Source: Bacteroidales bacterium
GTDB lineage: Bacteria > Bacteroidota > Bacteroidia > Bacteroidales > UBA932
Length of the DNA stretch: 64,000 nucleotides
Reading direction: 5' to 3'
NCBI GenBank assembly: GCA_022648685.1
Contig: JALCMW010000001.1
Coordinates: forward strand, 124,001-188,000
The notes beneath the pieces are model-generated. The model was not told the DNA's origin. It searched no databases and was given only the letters and a program-made list of their open reading frames with translations. Below, piece after piece: positions 55,289 to 64,000 of this stretch (its first letter is position 1; every line of letters begins with the position of its first letter). Position numbers and translations under genes: made by a program.

Positions 55289-58200
55289 TTAAAATTTAAA
55301 TGATAATGTAAATAAAGAAGTACGGGTCAAAGGATAAATCCATTTATCATCCACACCAAGAGTTCCATAAGTACTTGTCCCTTCCGTCTCTTTTATCAGG
55401 CTTGCGGAATTTATCATAGGAGTCAATCCCTGATAGCCCGTAATCGTACAAATGTTATTTACTGAAAAAGCCAGCCTAAGGCTTTTTATGATTCTGTTTA
55501 TTCCAAGTTTCTTTGTATCGAAAGTATATCCCAACGAAGCATATTCGAAATTGACATAATCTCCTTTTTTCAGCCAATAATCCGAAATCTGTATATCATA
55601 AATACCCTTGCCTCCGTTTTCGTCTTTCGCAGAAGACAAAAGATTGTATGTAGGGAAATTATTGAAGTTGCTGTATGTCATACCGGAACCGTCATAGATT
55701 TTATGACCGAAAGCGCCGTCGAATTGAGCTGACAGATCCCAATTCTTATATCTGACAGACAAATTCAATCCCATATAAGTTTTCGGAATAGCCTGTCCGG
55801 CAACATATCTATCCCCGCTATCTCCTGTATCAACCGTGCCGTTACCGTCTATATCCTCCAGAATATACTGTCCGTTTTTATCGATTCCAGTGCAATGAGG
55901 AACATAGAAGACACCTATAGGCTGGCCTTCTATCAAATAAGAGACACCCGTATTCTGGGTAAGTCCCGCAGCATTGACATTAGCTACTGCAATATGTTCG
56001 CTAGGCGTCAATGTCTGTCCTTTGTATGTTCCGTGCAAAGATATGAGCTTGTTCTTTTGGAACGACCAGTTCATACTTGCTCCGAATGTGAAATCATGAG
56101 TACGGATTATGTCCCCGCTTGCTGAGAATTCAAAACCGTTGTTTGTCATTGAACCGATGTTGGCAAGAAGTGTAGTATAAACGAACGGAGGAACCGGAAC
56201 GGTATAATCATAAAGAAGGTCCTTGGTTTTGGAGTAATAATAATCCGCAGTCACGTTAAGACGGCTGCCGAATACCGATAAATCAAGACCTGCGTCGAAC
56301 ATCTGCTTTACTTCCCATTTAAGATCGGGATTACTGTTGGATGCTACACTGTATGTTGTAGTTGTCGCTCCATCAACAAGAGTCGTACCGTTAGGTTCAT
56401 ATAGTTCAAGAGAATTATACGGCTTGATTGCATCTTGGTTACCAGTTACACCATAACCTACACGAAGTTTAAGGTTATTGATCCATTTGACATCCTTCAT
56501 GAAACTTTCGTTGCTTATTATCCATCCTGCGGATGCTGAAGGGAAGAACCCCCATTTGTTCCCGTTCCCCAATTTGGAAGATCCGTCATAACGGATATTG
56601 CCGGTTATGATATACCGATTGTCGTAAACATAATTCAAACGCCCCATATAAGACAGAAGTGTATAACTGGAATAATTCGACCAAAGATTACCCCATGAGA
56701 TATTCGCGCCGGCTTTGAGATTATTGTATTTAAAATAATTAGTCTCGAATCCGGTGCATTGTTCTCCGTGATAGAAAGTATTGTATTTCTGGTCTTCCAT
56801 CAATGCCAGGGCATCTATATGATGTTTGCCCAAATCCTTGGAGTAATCAAGCTGGATGTGTCCCATCAAACTTTTATCTATAGTATTTTGCAAATGGGCC
56901 ACACCGTTTCCGTTAGTTTCACCTTGACGAATATCATTAGGTATGTAATACTTCGATTCGTTATCGCTGTAAGTATATGAACCGAAGAAACTAAGGTCGA
57001 GGCCATCTATTATCTGCAAAGTAGCCTTACCATGCACATTTACAAGATTCTTGTCGACATTGTCTGTTATTTCCAATTGACCCAAAGGATTAAATACCTC
57101 ATTCGCAAGTAAATCCTCATCCCATACCCCATCGGAATTCTTTTCGTCAGGATAAGTAGGATTATAAGCCGCGGCAGAATAAAAAAGCTCTCTGCTATCA
57201 TATAATACATTTCCTTTTTTACTTGAAGCAAAAGAACCGAGTTCCAATTTCAATCTTTTTTCAAGCGCATATTGCATTGCATCGAATTTGGCGGTATAAT
57301 TTATCATATCGGAATTTTTCACGGCGCCTTCGCGTTGAGCAACTCCCAACGACGCTCTCATACTGGAAATATCCGTACCGGAAGTAAAAGATATATGATG
57401 ATTCTGAGTGATGCTTGTTTTATTCTCTATCTCTTTCAACCAATCGGTATCACCCCCCATATCGGTAAAAGTGGAACCGAGGGAATTCGCTTTAGAACGG
57501 TATTCAGAAGCAGACATCATATCAAGATTCCTGAACACGGAATTCACACCAAACTGACCTTCATAATCGACTTCGGCTCCGCCGGATTTGCCATGGGTTG
57601 TCGATACGACTATAACTCCCGCGGCTCCCCTTGATCCGTACTGGGCAGTTTCAGATGCATCTTTCAAAACGGTAACCGATTGAATATCATTTGCAGAAAG
57701 GGAATTCAGCGTATTAAGATCTCCGAAGACACCATCTATTATTATCAAAGGCGTATTGCCACCCGACAAAGAAGAAGTGCCGCGGATTCGTATATTGGTG
57801 GTTCCCATAGGATCACCGCCGGACTGGCTTATTATCACACCGGAAACCTTTCCTTTCAACGCATCGGTAGGAGATACGATCACACCTTTGTTCATATCTT
57901 TTTTCCCAACATGCTCCACGGCTCCTGATATGGTATGCTTGCTCCCTGTGGCATATCCTATAACCATTACCTGTTCCAAAGCATTTGTATCCTCCATCAA
58001 TACAATGGACAAAGGCCCATTACTGTTTATTTTCAAGGTTTTGGAAATATACCCTATGTAAGAGACAATTATTTCATCACCGTAAGAAACATCCGGCAAA
58101 TAGAATTTCCCATCCATATCAGTAGTACAGCCGCTGCCAGTTCGTTTCAAAACTATATTGGCACCTATAAGAGGTCCGCCGTCCTTATCTATTACCCATC

Positions 58201-58561
58201 CCGATATCTGCATGGAGGGTTCCGCTTCGGATGCCTTCTTATATGAAATATAGACATTGGTATCATCGACCTTATATACTATGCCTGAATTCCTGAACAT
58301 TTGATTCAATAAAGAACCGATCGGCTGATTTAAGGCATGTACACTTACAATTTTGTTAAGATCTACCTGGTCATTAAGAAATAAATACCTGGATTGATGT
58401 TCAATGGCATCAATAACAGTTTCCAGACTGACATTATCCATATTGAGGGTAATCCCGGATTCAGACTGGGCCATAACCGAATGCCCCCAACATAAGAAGA
58501 AAGAGAAGCATACGATTGAAATGACCAGTCTACAGCTTTTACTGAAAAGACTTTTAATCAT
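55289..58561 (-). CDS. SusC family TonB-dependent transporter with STN signalling domain (second PUL)
   Basis: A 1090-residue outer-membrane importer. After a signal peptide (ending near MAQS, residue 32) comes an STN domain (about 36-108, GITLNMDNVSLETVIDAI), which in FecA-type receptors contacts an inner-membrane anti-sigma factor; then a carboxypeptidase-like domain (about 117-190), a TonB-box-like stretch (LEQVMVIGYAT, about 195-205), the plug (GKVSGVIISQSGGDPMG, LIIIDGVFG) and the barrel ending TLSFKF. The STN domain and the FecR gene directly upstream (80 bases) show that this PUL is controlled by transenvelope ECF signalling. A 16-base palindrome lies in the gap. Confidence 0.96.
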   Translation of the reverse strand: MIKSLFSKSCRLVISIVCFSFFLCWGHSVMAQSESGITLNMDNVSLETVIDAIEHQSRYLFLNDQVDLNKIVSVHALNQPIGSLLNQMFRNSGIVYKVDDTNVYISYKKASEAEPSMQISGWVIDKDGGPLIGANIVLKRTGSGCTTDMDGKFYLPDVSYGDEIIVSYIGYISKTLKINSNGPLSIVLMEDTNALEQVMVIGYATGSKHTISGAVEHVGKKDMNKGVIVSPTDALKGKVSGVIISQSGGDPMGTTNIRIRGTSSLSGGNTPLIIIDGVFGDLNTLNSLSANDIQSVTVLKDASETAQYGSRGAAGVIVVSTTHGKSGGAEVDYEGQFGVNSVFRNLDMMSASEYRSKANSLGSTFTDMGGDTDWLKEIENKTSITQNHHISFTSGTDISSMRASLGVAQREGAVKNSDMINYTAKFDAMQYALEKRLKLELGSFASSKKGNVLYDSRELFYSAAAYNPTYPDEKNSDGVWDEDLLANEVFNPLGQLEITDNVDKNLVNVHGKATLQIIDGLDLSFFGSYTYSDNESKYYIPNDIRQGETNGNGVAHLQNTIDKSLMGHIQLDYSKDLGKHHIDALALMEDQKYNTFYHGEQCTGFETNYFKYNNLKAGANISWGNLWSNYSSYTLLSYMGRLNYVYDNRYIITGNIRYDGSSKLGNGNKWGFFPSASAGWIISNESFMKDVKWINNLKLRVGYGVTGNQDAIKPYNSLELYEPNGTTLVDGATTTTYSVASNSNPDLKWEVKQMFDAGLDLSVFGSRLNVTADYYYSKTKDLLYDYTVPVPPFVYTTLLANIGSMTNNGFEFSASGDIIRTHDFTFGASMNWSFQKNKLISLHGTYKGQTLTPSEHIAVANVNAAGLTQNTGVSYLIEGQPIGVFYVPHCTGIDKNGQYILEDIDGNGTVDTGDSGDRYVAGQAIPKTYMGLNLSVRYKNWDLSAQFDGAFGHKIYDGSGMTYSNFNNFPTYNLLSSAKDENGGKGIYDIQISDYWLKKGDYVNFEYASLGYTFDTKKLGINRIIKSLRLAFSVNNICTITGYQGLTPMINSASLIKETEGTSTYGTLGVDDKWIYPLTRTSLFTLSFKF

Positions 58562-58600
58562 TGTTATTTGTTATTAGTTTTAGTGTAAAAATATGGTTAA

Positions 58601-58616
58601 TATATAGCGCTATATA
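58601..58616. promoter_or_regulatory. 16-base perfect palindrome upstream of susC (second PUL)
   Basis: TATATAGCGCTATATA lies between fecR and susC, 40 bases before the susC start. It may be an operator or part of an ECF-dependent promoter; no TAnnTTTG element is seen in this gap. Function inferred only from position. Confidence 0.35.
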
Positions 58617-58641
58617 ATTTCCAATCGATTTATTTTCCCGT

Positions 58642-59598
58642 TTATTTTATCACTATGGTATTCGTCTCATAGTCACGCACATACGTAAAATCGGAAGCCA
58701 GCATAAGTACATCAAGGGCATGGTTTATTCCGTCCGATATCCTGATTTTGCCTCTGGTATACGATATTTCCGGCAATTTGTCCAGGTCTAATATGATACG
58801 GATATTAAAGGCCAGTTCGAATTTTCTCATCAAAACATCGAAAGGAACGTCCGTAACATTGATCAAACCATCGGTCCAGCAATCGACGGCTGTCCGGTTT
58901 TTGATTCTGCTGACGGAAAAATGGTTACCGAGAAGTGTAAGCATATCGTTAGGCTCCAGAGTATATTCTTCTCCGGGGCTTATTTTGTTTACCGCCTTTA
59001 CGCTTCCCCTAAGCAACGCTACCGAAAATTCATTTCTATTTTCATTTACATCGACATCGAATCTCGTACCCAAAACCGTTATATCGGAAGCGAACGTTTC
59101 CACTGTAAAAGGCCTTTTCTTATCTTTCGAAACATCAAAAAGCGCTTCACCGTTTTTCACGGTCACATGACGTGACTTCCTGCCAAAAACTACCGGATAT
59201 TCTATCTCGGTACCGGCATTGAGCCATATTCCGGTACCGTCCATCAGAGTAATATGAAGACTTTTCCCCGCCGGAACACTGATCTGTTCCATCTCGGATG
59301 AAAGTTTCCTCATTGTATTCCTTTTGGCAAAAAAGCCTGTAAACAATATCATTCCTATGAATACGGCAGCACAAGACAAGCCCAAAGCGACAAAGTGCAA
59401 AAAAGATTTCTTCTGCTTATGGCAAACGGAGATATCGTCCGGTCCGTATAAGATCATTCCGTTGTATATGTCATGCATGGATTTATATCGCACTTTATGC
59501 CGGCCATCCGGATCATCAGCCAGCCAATTACGAACTTCCACTTCCTCTTCCGGGGAAGTAGCACATTTTAAATATTTTATAAGCAGATATGAATCCAT
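58642..59598 (-). CDS. FecR family anti-sigma factor
   Basis: A 318-residue inner-membrane regulator if started at 59598 (MDSYLLIKYLKCATSPEEE), the usual FecR N-terminus; the frame is open from 59652. A cytoplasmic N-terminal part with the RNWLADDP motif (about 22-29) binds the sigma factor; one transmembrane helix follows near residues 70-90 (ALGLSCAAVFIGMILFTGFF); then the periplasmic FecR domain (ISVPAGKSLHITLMDGTGIWLNAGTEIEYP) and a C-terminal STN-binding domain (FELAFNIRI). It senses the loaded SusC through the STN domain. The usual neighbouring ECF sigma gene is absent here; the nearest lies at 62011 on the other strand. Confidence 0.9.
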   Translation of the reverse strand: MDSYLLIKYLKCATSPEEEVEVRNWLADDPDGRHKVRYKSMHDIYNGMILYGPDDISVCHKQKKSFLHFVALGLSCAAVFIGMILFTGFFAKRNTMRKLSSEMEQISVPAGKSLHITLMDGTGIWLNAGTEIEYPVVFGRKSRHVTVKNGEALFDVSKDKKRPFTVETFASDITVLGTRFDVDVNENRNEFSVALLRGSVKAVNKISPGEEYTLEPNDMLTLLGNHFSVSRIKNRTAVDCWTDGLINVTDVPFDVLMRKFELAFNIRIILDLDKLPEISYTRGKIRISDGINHALDVLMLASDFTYVRDYETNTIVIK

Positions 59599-59842
59599 AT
59601 TTTCAGGTAATAAACATATATGAGACACCCCGGAAACAAAGATGGACCGCAAAAAATATTACTTTCATGGAATATTGCTTTTATTTATGTATTCTAATAC
59701 ACTTTATATTAAGTCCTATTCAAAGTCATTACACATTGATAATGAGTTATTAAGCATAGATTCCTATCGAAGAACCAGAATAAAAGACATGACAGGTTAT
59801 AATATATATTGACATCACTTTTTCTTTAAATGAATTAATAAG

Positions 59843-59850
59843 TATTTTTG
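59843..59850 (+). promoter_or_regulatory. Putative promoter (-7 TATTTTTG) of the sugar kinase-manA-sigma operon
   Basis: A perfect TAnnTTTG, predicted transcript start about 15 bases before the ATG at 59873. Confidence 0.45.
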
Positions 59851-59872
59851 TATAGACAAAAGACATAATAAG

Positions 59873-60979
59873 ATGAAAAATTTCAAAACCGATTCGAGAA
59901 TAGTCCTCACGCTTGACGCCGGCGGAACCAATATGGTGTTCGGAGCAATGAAAGCAGGAGAATATGTAGGCGAGCCGATCACTCTACCGTCCAATTCCAC
60001 GGAACTTGACAAATGCATGTCTACAATGGAAACGGGATTCAAAACAGTAATAGACGGATTGGGAGAAAAGCCTGCCGCCATAAGTTTCGCTTTCCCCGGA
60101 CCTGCCGATTACCCGAAAGGAATAATCGGAGGCTACCTTCCCAATTTTCCTTCATTCAGGGACGGAGTTGCTCTCGGACCGTTCCTCGAAGATAAGTTTG
60201 GTGTACCGGTGTTCATTAACAACGACGGCGACCTGTATGCTTACGGTGAAGCCATGGGCGGGGCCCTGCCGGAAATAAACGGGAGACTTGCAGCGGCAGG
60301 AAGTTCCAAAAGATATAAAAACCTGATAGGCTATACGTTAGGGACAGGATTCGGCGTCGGTATAGTGATTAACGGTAGTCTGAATCTTGGAGACAATTCA
60401 TGTGTGGAAACTTTCTGTCTTCCGAATCCCGAACTTCCCGGATATATAATTGAAGACAGTGTTGCCATAAGAGCGATAAAAAGGGTATATGGAAAATTAT
60501 CCGGGAATCCGGATCATGGGCTGGAACCGAAAGAAATAGGAGCAATCTGCACCGGAAGTCGTCCCGGGAACCGGAAAGCAGCAATAGCGGCCTTCAATGA
60601 ACTCGGGGAAGCGGCAGGGGAAGCCATGGCCATAGCAGCTACTCTCGTGGACGGACTTATAGTGATCGGCGGAGGAATAATGAACAATTACAAATTCATA
60701 ATGCCCGGGATATTGAAAACAATGCGTGGAAAAATCAAAACAATGTCCGGGGATACGATAAATCGTGTCCAGTCAAGCGTATATAACCTGGATGAACCGG
60801 AAGAATTCGACCGATTTGCAAAAGGAAACGCAAGAAAACTCAAGGTATACGGAAGCGAACGTGAAGTCATATACGACCCGCAGAAAAGGATAGGAGTAAT
60901 GCGTTCAAAGATAGGAGCCAGCAAAGCTATATCCGTGGGAGCCTATATATTCGCCTTGTCAAAGCTTGATAATGAATAA
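59873..60979 (+). CDS. ROK family sugar kinase (probable glucokinase)
   Basis: A 368-residue cytoplasmic kinase. The phosphate-binding loop is LDAGGTNMVFG (about 14-24), the sugar-binding and catalytic segment is INNDGDLYAYGEAMGG (catalytic Asp118), and GTGFGVGIVINGSL is the second nucleotide motif. The zinc motif CxCGxxGCxE of most ROK kinases is missing; in its place is DNSCVETFCLPNPELPGY, so this belongs to a zinc-less branch. It probably phosphorylates glucose or another hexose released by the neighbouring alpha-glycan PUL. It is co-directional with manA, 9 bases on, and with the ECF sigma gene. Confidence 0.85.
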   Translation: MKNFKTDSRIVLTLDAGGTNMVFGAMKAGEYVGEPITLPSNSTELDKCMSTMETGFKTVIDGLGEKPAAISFAFPGPADYPKGIIGGYLPNFPSFRDGVALGPFLEDKFGVPVFINNDGDLYAYGEAMGGALPEINGRLAAAGSSKRYKNLIGYTLGTGFGVGIVINGSLNLGDNSCVETFCLPNPELPGYIIEDSVAIRAIKRVYGKLSGNPDHGLEPKEIGAICTGSRPGNRKAAIAAFNELGEAAGEAMAIAATLVDGLIVIGGGIMNNYKFIMPGILKTMRGKIKTMSGDTINRVQSSVYNLDEPEEFDRFAKGNARKLKVYGSEREVIYDPQKRIGVMRSKIGASKAISVGAYIFALSKLDNE

Positions 60980-60988
60980 TATAATCAA

Positions 60989-61996
60989 ATGATAATGTAT
61001 CCGTTAAAATTCAAACCAATTCTGAAGACAGTCGTATGGGGCGGCGAGAAAATCGCTCCTTTCAAAAGGATAGAGACTAATCTGCATAATATAGGTGAAA
61101 GCTGGGAACTTTCAGGCGTCAAGGGACATGAATCTGTAATTGCCGAAGGGGAACTGGCCGGCAAGACTATCACCGAGGCAATAAAACTCTACAAAGGTAA
61201 ACTTGTGGGAAACAAGGTATACGCAGACACGGGAGATGAATTTCCTCTCCTGATAAAGTTCATCGACGCGAGGAAAGACCTCTCCATACAAGTACATCCG
61301 AACGACGAACTCGCAGCGAAAAGGCACAATTCAAAGGGAAAGACGGAAATGTGGTATGTCATGGAAGCGGAAGAAGGCGCACACCTGATGTCGGGCCTTT
61401 CGGAAAAAATCACACCGGACGAATATGTCAAAAGAGTATCGGACAATACCATAACCGATGTTCTTCATGACTATAAAGTCAAAGACGGCGATGTCTTTTT
61501 CCTTCCGGCGGGACGGATACACAGCATAGGTGCAGGCTGCTTCATAGCCGAGATCCAGCAGACTTCCGACATTACTTACAGGATTTATGATTTCGGGAGA
61601 CTCGGACTCGATGGCAAGCCGCGCGAATTACACACGGGACTTGCAAAAGACGCCATAGACTACACCGTTTACAAGGACTACAAAACCAGTTACGATGATA
61701 AGAAAGATGCAGATGATGTTCTGGTGAAATGCAAATATTTCACCACCTCCCTTTATGATCTGGACAAAGAAGCCGTCAAAGACTTGTCCGGTCTGGACTC
61801 GTTCCTTTCCGTAATTTGCATAAAAGGCAAAGGAACAATCTCCGACATCGAACGCGAAGCGGACGGGAAGACCTCGGTCCATACCCTGAATATCGAAGAA
61901 GGTGAAACCGTCCTTATTCCCGCAACATCGGAAAAAGTTTCTTTCCTTCCGGAAAAAGACAAAGGCATGAAACTGCTTACAAGCATGATAGAATAA
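60989..61996 (+). CDS. manA: Mannose-6-phosphate isomerase (type I, cupin)
   Basis: A 335-residue zinc enzyme interconverting mannose-6-phosphate and fructose-6-phosphate. Metal and active-site segments are LSIQVHPNDELA and GKTEMWYVME, with the later HSIGAGCFIAEIQQTSDITYRIYDFGR block; the N-terminal PILKTVVWGGEKI is typical of the short Bacteroidales/Firmicutes class. An ATG two codons further on is an equally good start. It links hexose phosphorylation by the ROK kinase to glycolysis and to mannose-containing polymers. The sigma gene follows after 14 bases. Confidence 0.92.
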   Translation: MIMYPLKFKPILKTVVWGGEKIAPFKRIETNLHNIGESWELSGVKGHESVIAEGELAGKTITEAIKLYKGKLVGNKVYADTGDEFPLLIKFIDARKDLSIQVHPNDELAAKRHNSKGKTEMWYVMEAEEGAHLMSGLSEKITPDEYVKRVSDNTITDVLHDYKVKDGDVFFLPAGRIHSIGAGCFIAEIQQTSDITYRIYDFGRLGLDGKPRELHTGLAKDAIDYTVYKDYKTSYDDKKDADDVLVKCKYFTTSLYDLDKEAVKDLSGLDSFLSVICIKGKGTISDIEREADGKTSVHTLNIEEGETVLIPATSEKVSFLPEKDKGMKLLTSMIE

Positions 61997-62010
61997 ATCC
62001 CCCAAACTTT

Positions 62011-62589
62011 ATGAAAGCCGATACCATATCTTCCAAGGAATTCGGAGAGCTTTTTATCACATACAAAGAAAAGTTCATAGCTATCGCGACATCTTACATA
62101 AGAGACAGAATCGTAGCTGAAGATATAGTTTCGGACTGTTTCACAAGTTTCTGGGACAAAAAAGCGGAAATAAACATAACTTCCGTGCCTCAAGCATACA
62201 TTCTTACATCTGTAAAGAACAGGTGCATAAACTATCTGAGAGACAAAGCCACGGAAATGAGGATCAGAAAAGACATACAAAATGATGCTTACAAAACCAT
62301 TATGACGGAAATAAACATAATGGAGAATGAAAACATGGATTTGCTTTTCCGTTCCGATATCGAGAAAATTTTCAGGGATTTCATGGCTACCCTGCCTAAA
62401 ATCACAAGGGATATATTCTATTCAAGCAGATTCGAAAATCTGACATACAACGAAATAGCGGAAAAATACAAGGTAACCCCACGTAAAGTGAAACGGGAGA
62501 TCCAGCATGTGCTGGCATTGATGCGTCACTCACTGAAGGATTACCTTCCTGTGATTTTGCTGTTTTACCCTCTCATCACGCACAAATAA
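62011..62589 (+). CDS. ECF RNA polymerase sigma factor (Bacteroidales sigma-70 type)
   Basis: A 192-residue extracytoplasmic-function sigma factor. Region 2 spans about 15-85 (the DRIVAEDIVSDCFTSFWDKK core-binding segment and the SVKNRCINYLRDKA -10 segment); region 4 spans about 125-180 (LPKITRDIFYSSRFENLTYNEIAEKYKVTPRKVKREI). No anti-sigma gene adjoins it. In most Bacteroidales PULs the sigma gene stands directly before fecR; here it is third in a kinase-manA operon, about 2.4 kb from fecR and on the opposite strand. It is the natural candidate partner of that FecR, but this is inference. Confidence 0.9.
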   Translation: MKADTISSKEFGELFITYKEKFIAIATSYIRDRIVAEDIVSDCFTSFWDKKAEINITSVPQAYILTSVKNRCINYLRDKATEMRIRKDIQNDAYKTIMTEINIMENENMDLLFRSDIEKIFRDFMATLPKITRDIFYSSRFENLTYNEIAEKYKVTPRKVKREIQHVLALMRHSLKDYLPVILLFYPLITHK

Positions 62590-62620
62590 ATCAAAGACGG
62601 TATAGTCATCAATGATTTTG

Positions 62621-63286
62621 TTATTCATCTACGATCTTGCCGTCGAACAGATGGATTGTCCTGTGGGCATATTCGGCATCATGTTTATTATGCGTAACCA
62701 TTACGATAGTAGTCCCTTCCTTATTGAGTTCGGTAAGAAGATTCATTACTTCTTCACCGTTCTTTGAATCGAGATTACCTGTAGGTTCATCCGCCAGAAT
62801 CAGCTTCGGTCCGAATACGACCGCACGGGCTATGGCTACCCGTTGTTGCTGTCCTCCGCTCAACTGGTGAGGGAAATGGCCGGCCCTGTGGCTGATATTC
62901 ATCCTTTTCATGATTTCACGGACCTTTTCCTTGCGTTCCGAAGCCTTGACATCCATGTAAGTAAGAGGCATTTCTATATTCTCGGCGACATTGAGTTCAT
63001 CAATCAGATTGAAACTCTGGAAAACGAAGCCGATGCAGCCTTTGCGGACATCGGTTCTGTCTTTCTCTTTAAGGGACGCAACTTCCTTGTCCGAAAGCCA
63101 ATATTTGCCTGAAGTAGGATTGTCAAGCAATCCAAGGATATTCAGCAATGTGGATTTTCCGCATCCCGAAGGACCCATTATGGCGACGAATTCGCCATCT
63201 TTGACATCAAAAGAGACATCGCTCAATGCAATGGTTTCCACTTCCTCGGTGCGGAACGATTTGCACAAATTTTCAACTTTAATCAT
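62621..63286 (-). CDS. ABC transporter ATP-binding protein (MacB/LolD type)
   Basis: A 221-residue ATPase. Walker A is GPSGCGKST near residue 38, the signature is [14 protein letters not shown], Walker B ends in [13 protein letters not shown], and the H-loop is [12 protein letters not shown]. The DEPTGNLDS phrase and the length put it in the MacB/LolD/FtsE group that drives mechanotransmission-type permeases. It lies 21 bases after a permease of that type, so the two form one complex for export of peptides or lipoproteins or for periplasmic work. Substrate unknown. Confidence 0.93.
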   Translation of the reverse strand: MIKVENLCKSFRTEEVETIALSDVSFDVKDGEFVAIMGPSGCGKSTLLNILGLLDNPTSGKYWLSDKEVASLKEKDRTDVRKGCIGFVFQSFNLIDELNVAENIEMPLTYMDVKASERKEKVREIMKRMNISHRAGHFPHQLSGGQQQRVAIARAVVFGPKLILADEPTGNLDSKNGEEVMNLLTELNKEGTTIVMVTHNKHDAEYAHRTIHLFDGKIVDE

Positions 63287-63307
63287 AATTTACAGATATT
63301 AAAATAT

Positions 63308-64000
63308 TTATTCGTCTTTAAGATAATCCACCGGATTGCTTACGGATATTCTGTAGCAATTGATGATTACCGTAACATATATCACAATAAGGATCACAAT
63401 GATCCCGGCAATGAAAAGCAAAGGATTCAATGAAATGCGGACACTGAAAAGAGTCAGCCATTTAGCCGATATGAAATAAGCCGCAACTCCGGCTATCAGA
63501 AGCGAAGGAAGGGCAACCTTAGATATGTCCCTTATAAATATACCGAGAATGATTCTTCCTGTCGCCCCGTTTATTTTCCTTACCGCTATTTCCTTGCGTC
63601 TTCTGTTGACTTCGTCTCCGGTATATCCGATAAGGCCGATAAGAGCTATAAGCATGGTAACGATTCCGGCGATAAGCAAGGCGGAACGGAAACTGTACTG
63701 TGCCCTGTAAAGATCTGTAATCAAAGTACCGTAACTGTCGACCGTTATGTCTTTGTCAGGGAACATGGACTCGGCAAGATCCCTTATCTTTTTCATGGAG
63801 TCGGCCGTAAGCCTGTCGAATTTGACAAGGATGTATCCGAAAGGTTTCCTGTAATAGAACATCATGCTGGGTCTGTTATCCGGATCGGAAAAAGATCCTA
63901 TGGCAATATCGTCATAAACTCCGCATATAGTGAATGAACTGTTTTTGTCCTGACTATGTTCCGTTATCATGATTTTTTTGCCTACAGCCCCGTCTTTCCA
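63308..64000 (-). CDS. FtsX/MacB-type ABC transporter permease, 5' end outside window
   Basis: The last 230 codons (reading in from the right edge, WKDGAVGKKIMIT) of a large permease. The visible part is the second half of the periplasmic MacB-PCD domain (SFTICGVYDDIAIGSF), followed by three C-terminal helices with the FtsX core (VTMLIALIGLIGYTGDEVNRRRKEIAVRKINGA), ending VDYLKDE. The RRRKEIAVRKINGA loop touches the ATPase encoded 21 bases downstream. Bacteroidales often carry several such permeases in one operon; more may lie beyond the edge. Confidence 0.9.
   Translation of the reverse strand, partial: WKDGAVGKKIMITEHSQDKNSSFTICGVYDDIAIGSFSDPDNRPSMMFYYRKPFGYILVKFDRLTADSMKKIRDLAESMFPDKDITVDSYGTLITDLYRAQYSFRSALLIAGIVTMLIALIGLIGYTGDEVNRRRKEIAVRKINGATGRIILGIFIRDISKVALPSLLIAGVAAYFISAKWLTLFSVRISLNPLLFIAGIIVILIVIYVTVIINCYRISVSNPVDYLKDE

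Noticed and set aside
59653..59842. A decayed ECF sigma gene directly upstream of fecR
   Set aside because: I looked for sigma region 2 or 4 motifs on both strands and found none; the stretch is plain AT-rich intergenic DNA.

Overview
The window is a chromosomal stretch of a Bacteroidota bacterium, most likely order Bacteroidales. Reasons: two SusC/SusD glycan-uptake loci, a FecR/ECF sigma pair of the Bacteroidales type, a TGS-uridine kinase fusion, a CBM-bearing MalQ, and many promoters with the Bacteroidetes -7 element TAnnTTTG placed 10-30 bases before a start codon. I cannot fix the genus. No rRNA, tRNA or CRISPR array was seen. Almost all of the window is ordinary chromosome; accessory-looking DNA is confined to about 41.5-46.1 kb and 50.3-50.9 kb.

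Layout. 1-6.7 kb: a minus-strand polysaccharide utilization locus (PUL) in the order SusC, SusD, GH30, surface glycan-binding lipoprotein (cut by the window edge), the same order as characterised fungal beta-1,6-glucan loci; a terminator-like hairpin lies in its leader. 7.1-9.9 kb: a stand-alone TonB receptor plus a calycin-like lipoprotein. 9.9-16.1 kb: an AraC regulator divergent from a TolC/HlyD/two-permease exporter that has no ATPase gene. 16.1-19.6 kb: rubredoxin, an acyl-CoA synthetase and two tandem deoxynucleoside kinases. 19.7-25 kb: metallo-hydrolase, UvrA, nucleoside kinase. 25-30.5 kb: MalQ behind two tandem organophosphate/hexose-phosphate-type MFS transporters. 30.6-32.8 kb: two tandem SGNH esterases. 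32.9-41.5 kb: housekeeping genes (U32, polyprenyl synthase, RsgA, MATE, RecO, RdgB, S41 protease) and a secreted protein of unknown function.

41.5-46.1 kb is an AT-richer patch with a lipoprotein bracketed by near-identical repeats, a large outer-membrane barrel protein, and an internally deleted IS3-type orfA. 46.1-50.3 kb holds RNase R (with an unusual insert in its catalytic domain) and phosphoglycerate mutase. 50.3-50.9 kb is a gene-free stretch of inverted and direct repeats ending in an IS-like terminus. 50.9-59.6 kb is a second PUL (FecR, STN-containing SusC, SusD, GH31), followed on the other strand by a ROK sugar kinase, mannose-6-phosphate isomerase and an ECF sigma factor that may be the displaced partner of FecR. 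The window ends in a MacB-type ABC transporter (permease cut by the edge).

How the genes fit together: the first PUL would bind and cleave a beta-glucan at the surface and import the products; the second would do the same for an alpha-glucoside, with ROK kinase, ManA and MalQ available to route hexoses into metabolism. Three separate tandem duplications (kinases, MFS, SGNH) lie within 15 kb. I found no clear complete new system; the best leads are the hairpin upstream of the first susC, the repeat-bracketed lipoprotein with its neighbouring barrel protein, and the structured repeat stretch at 50.5 kb.
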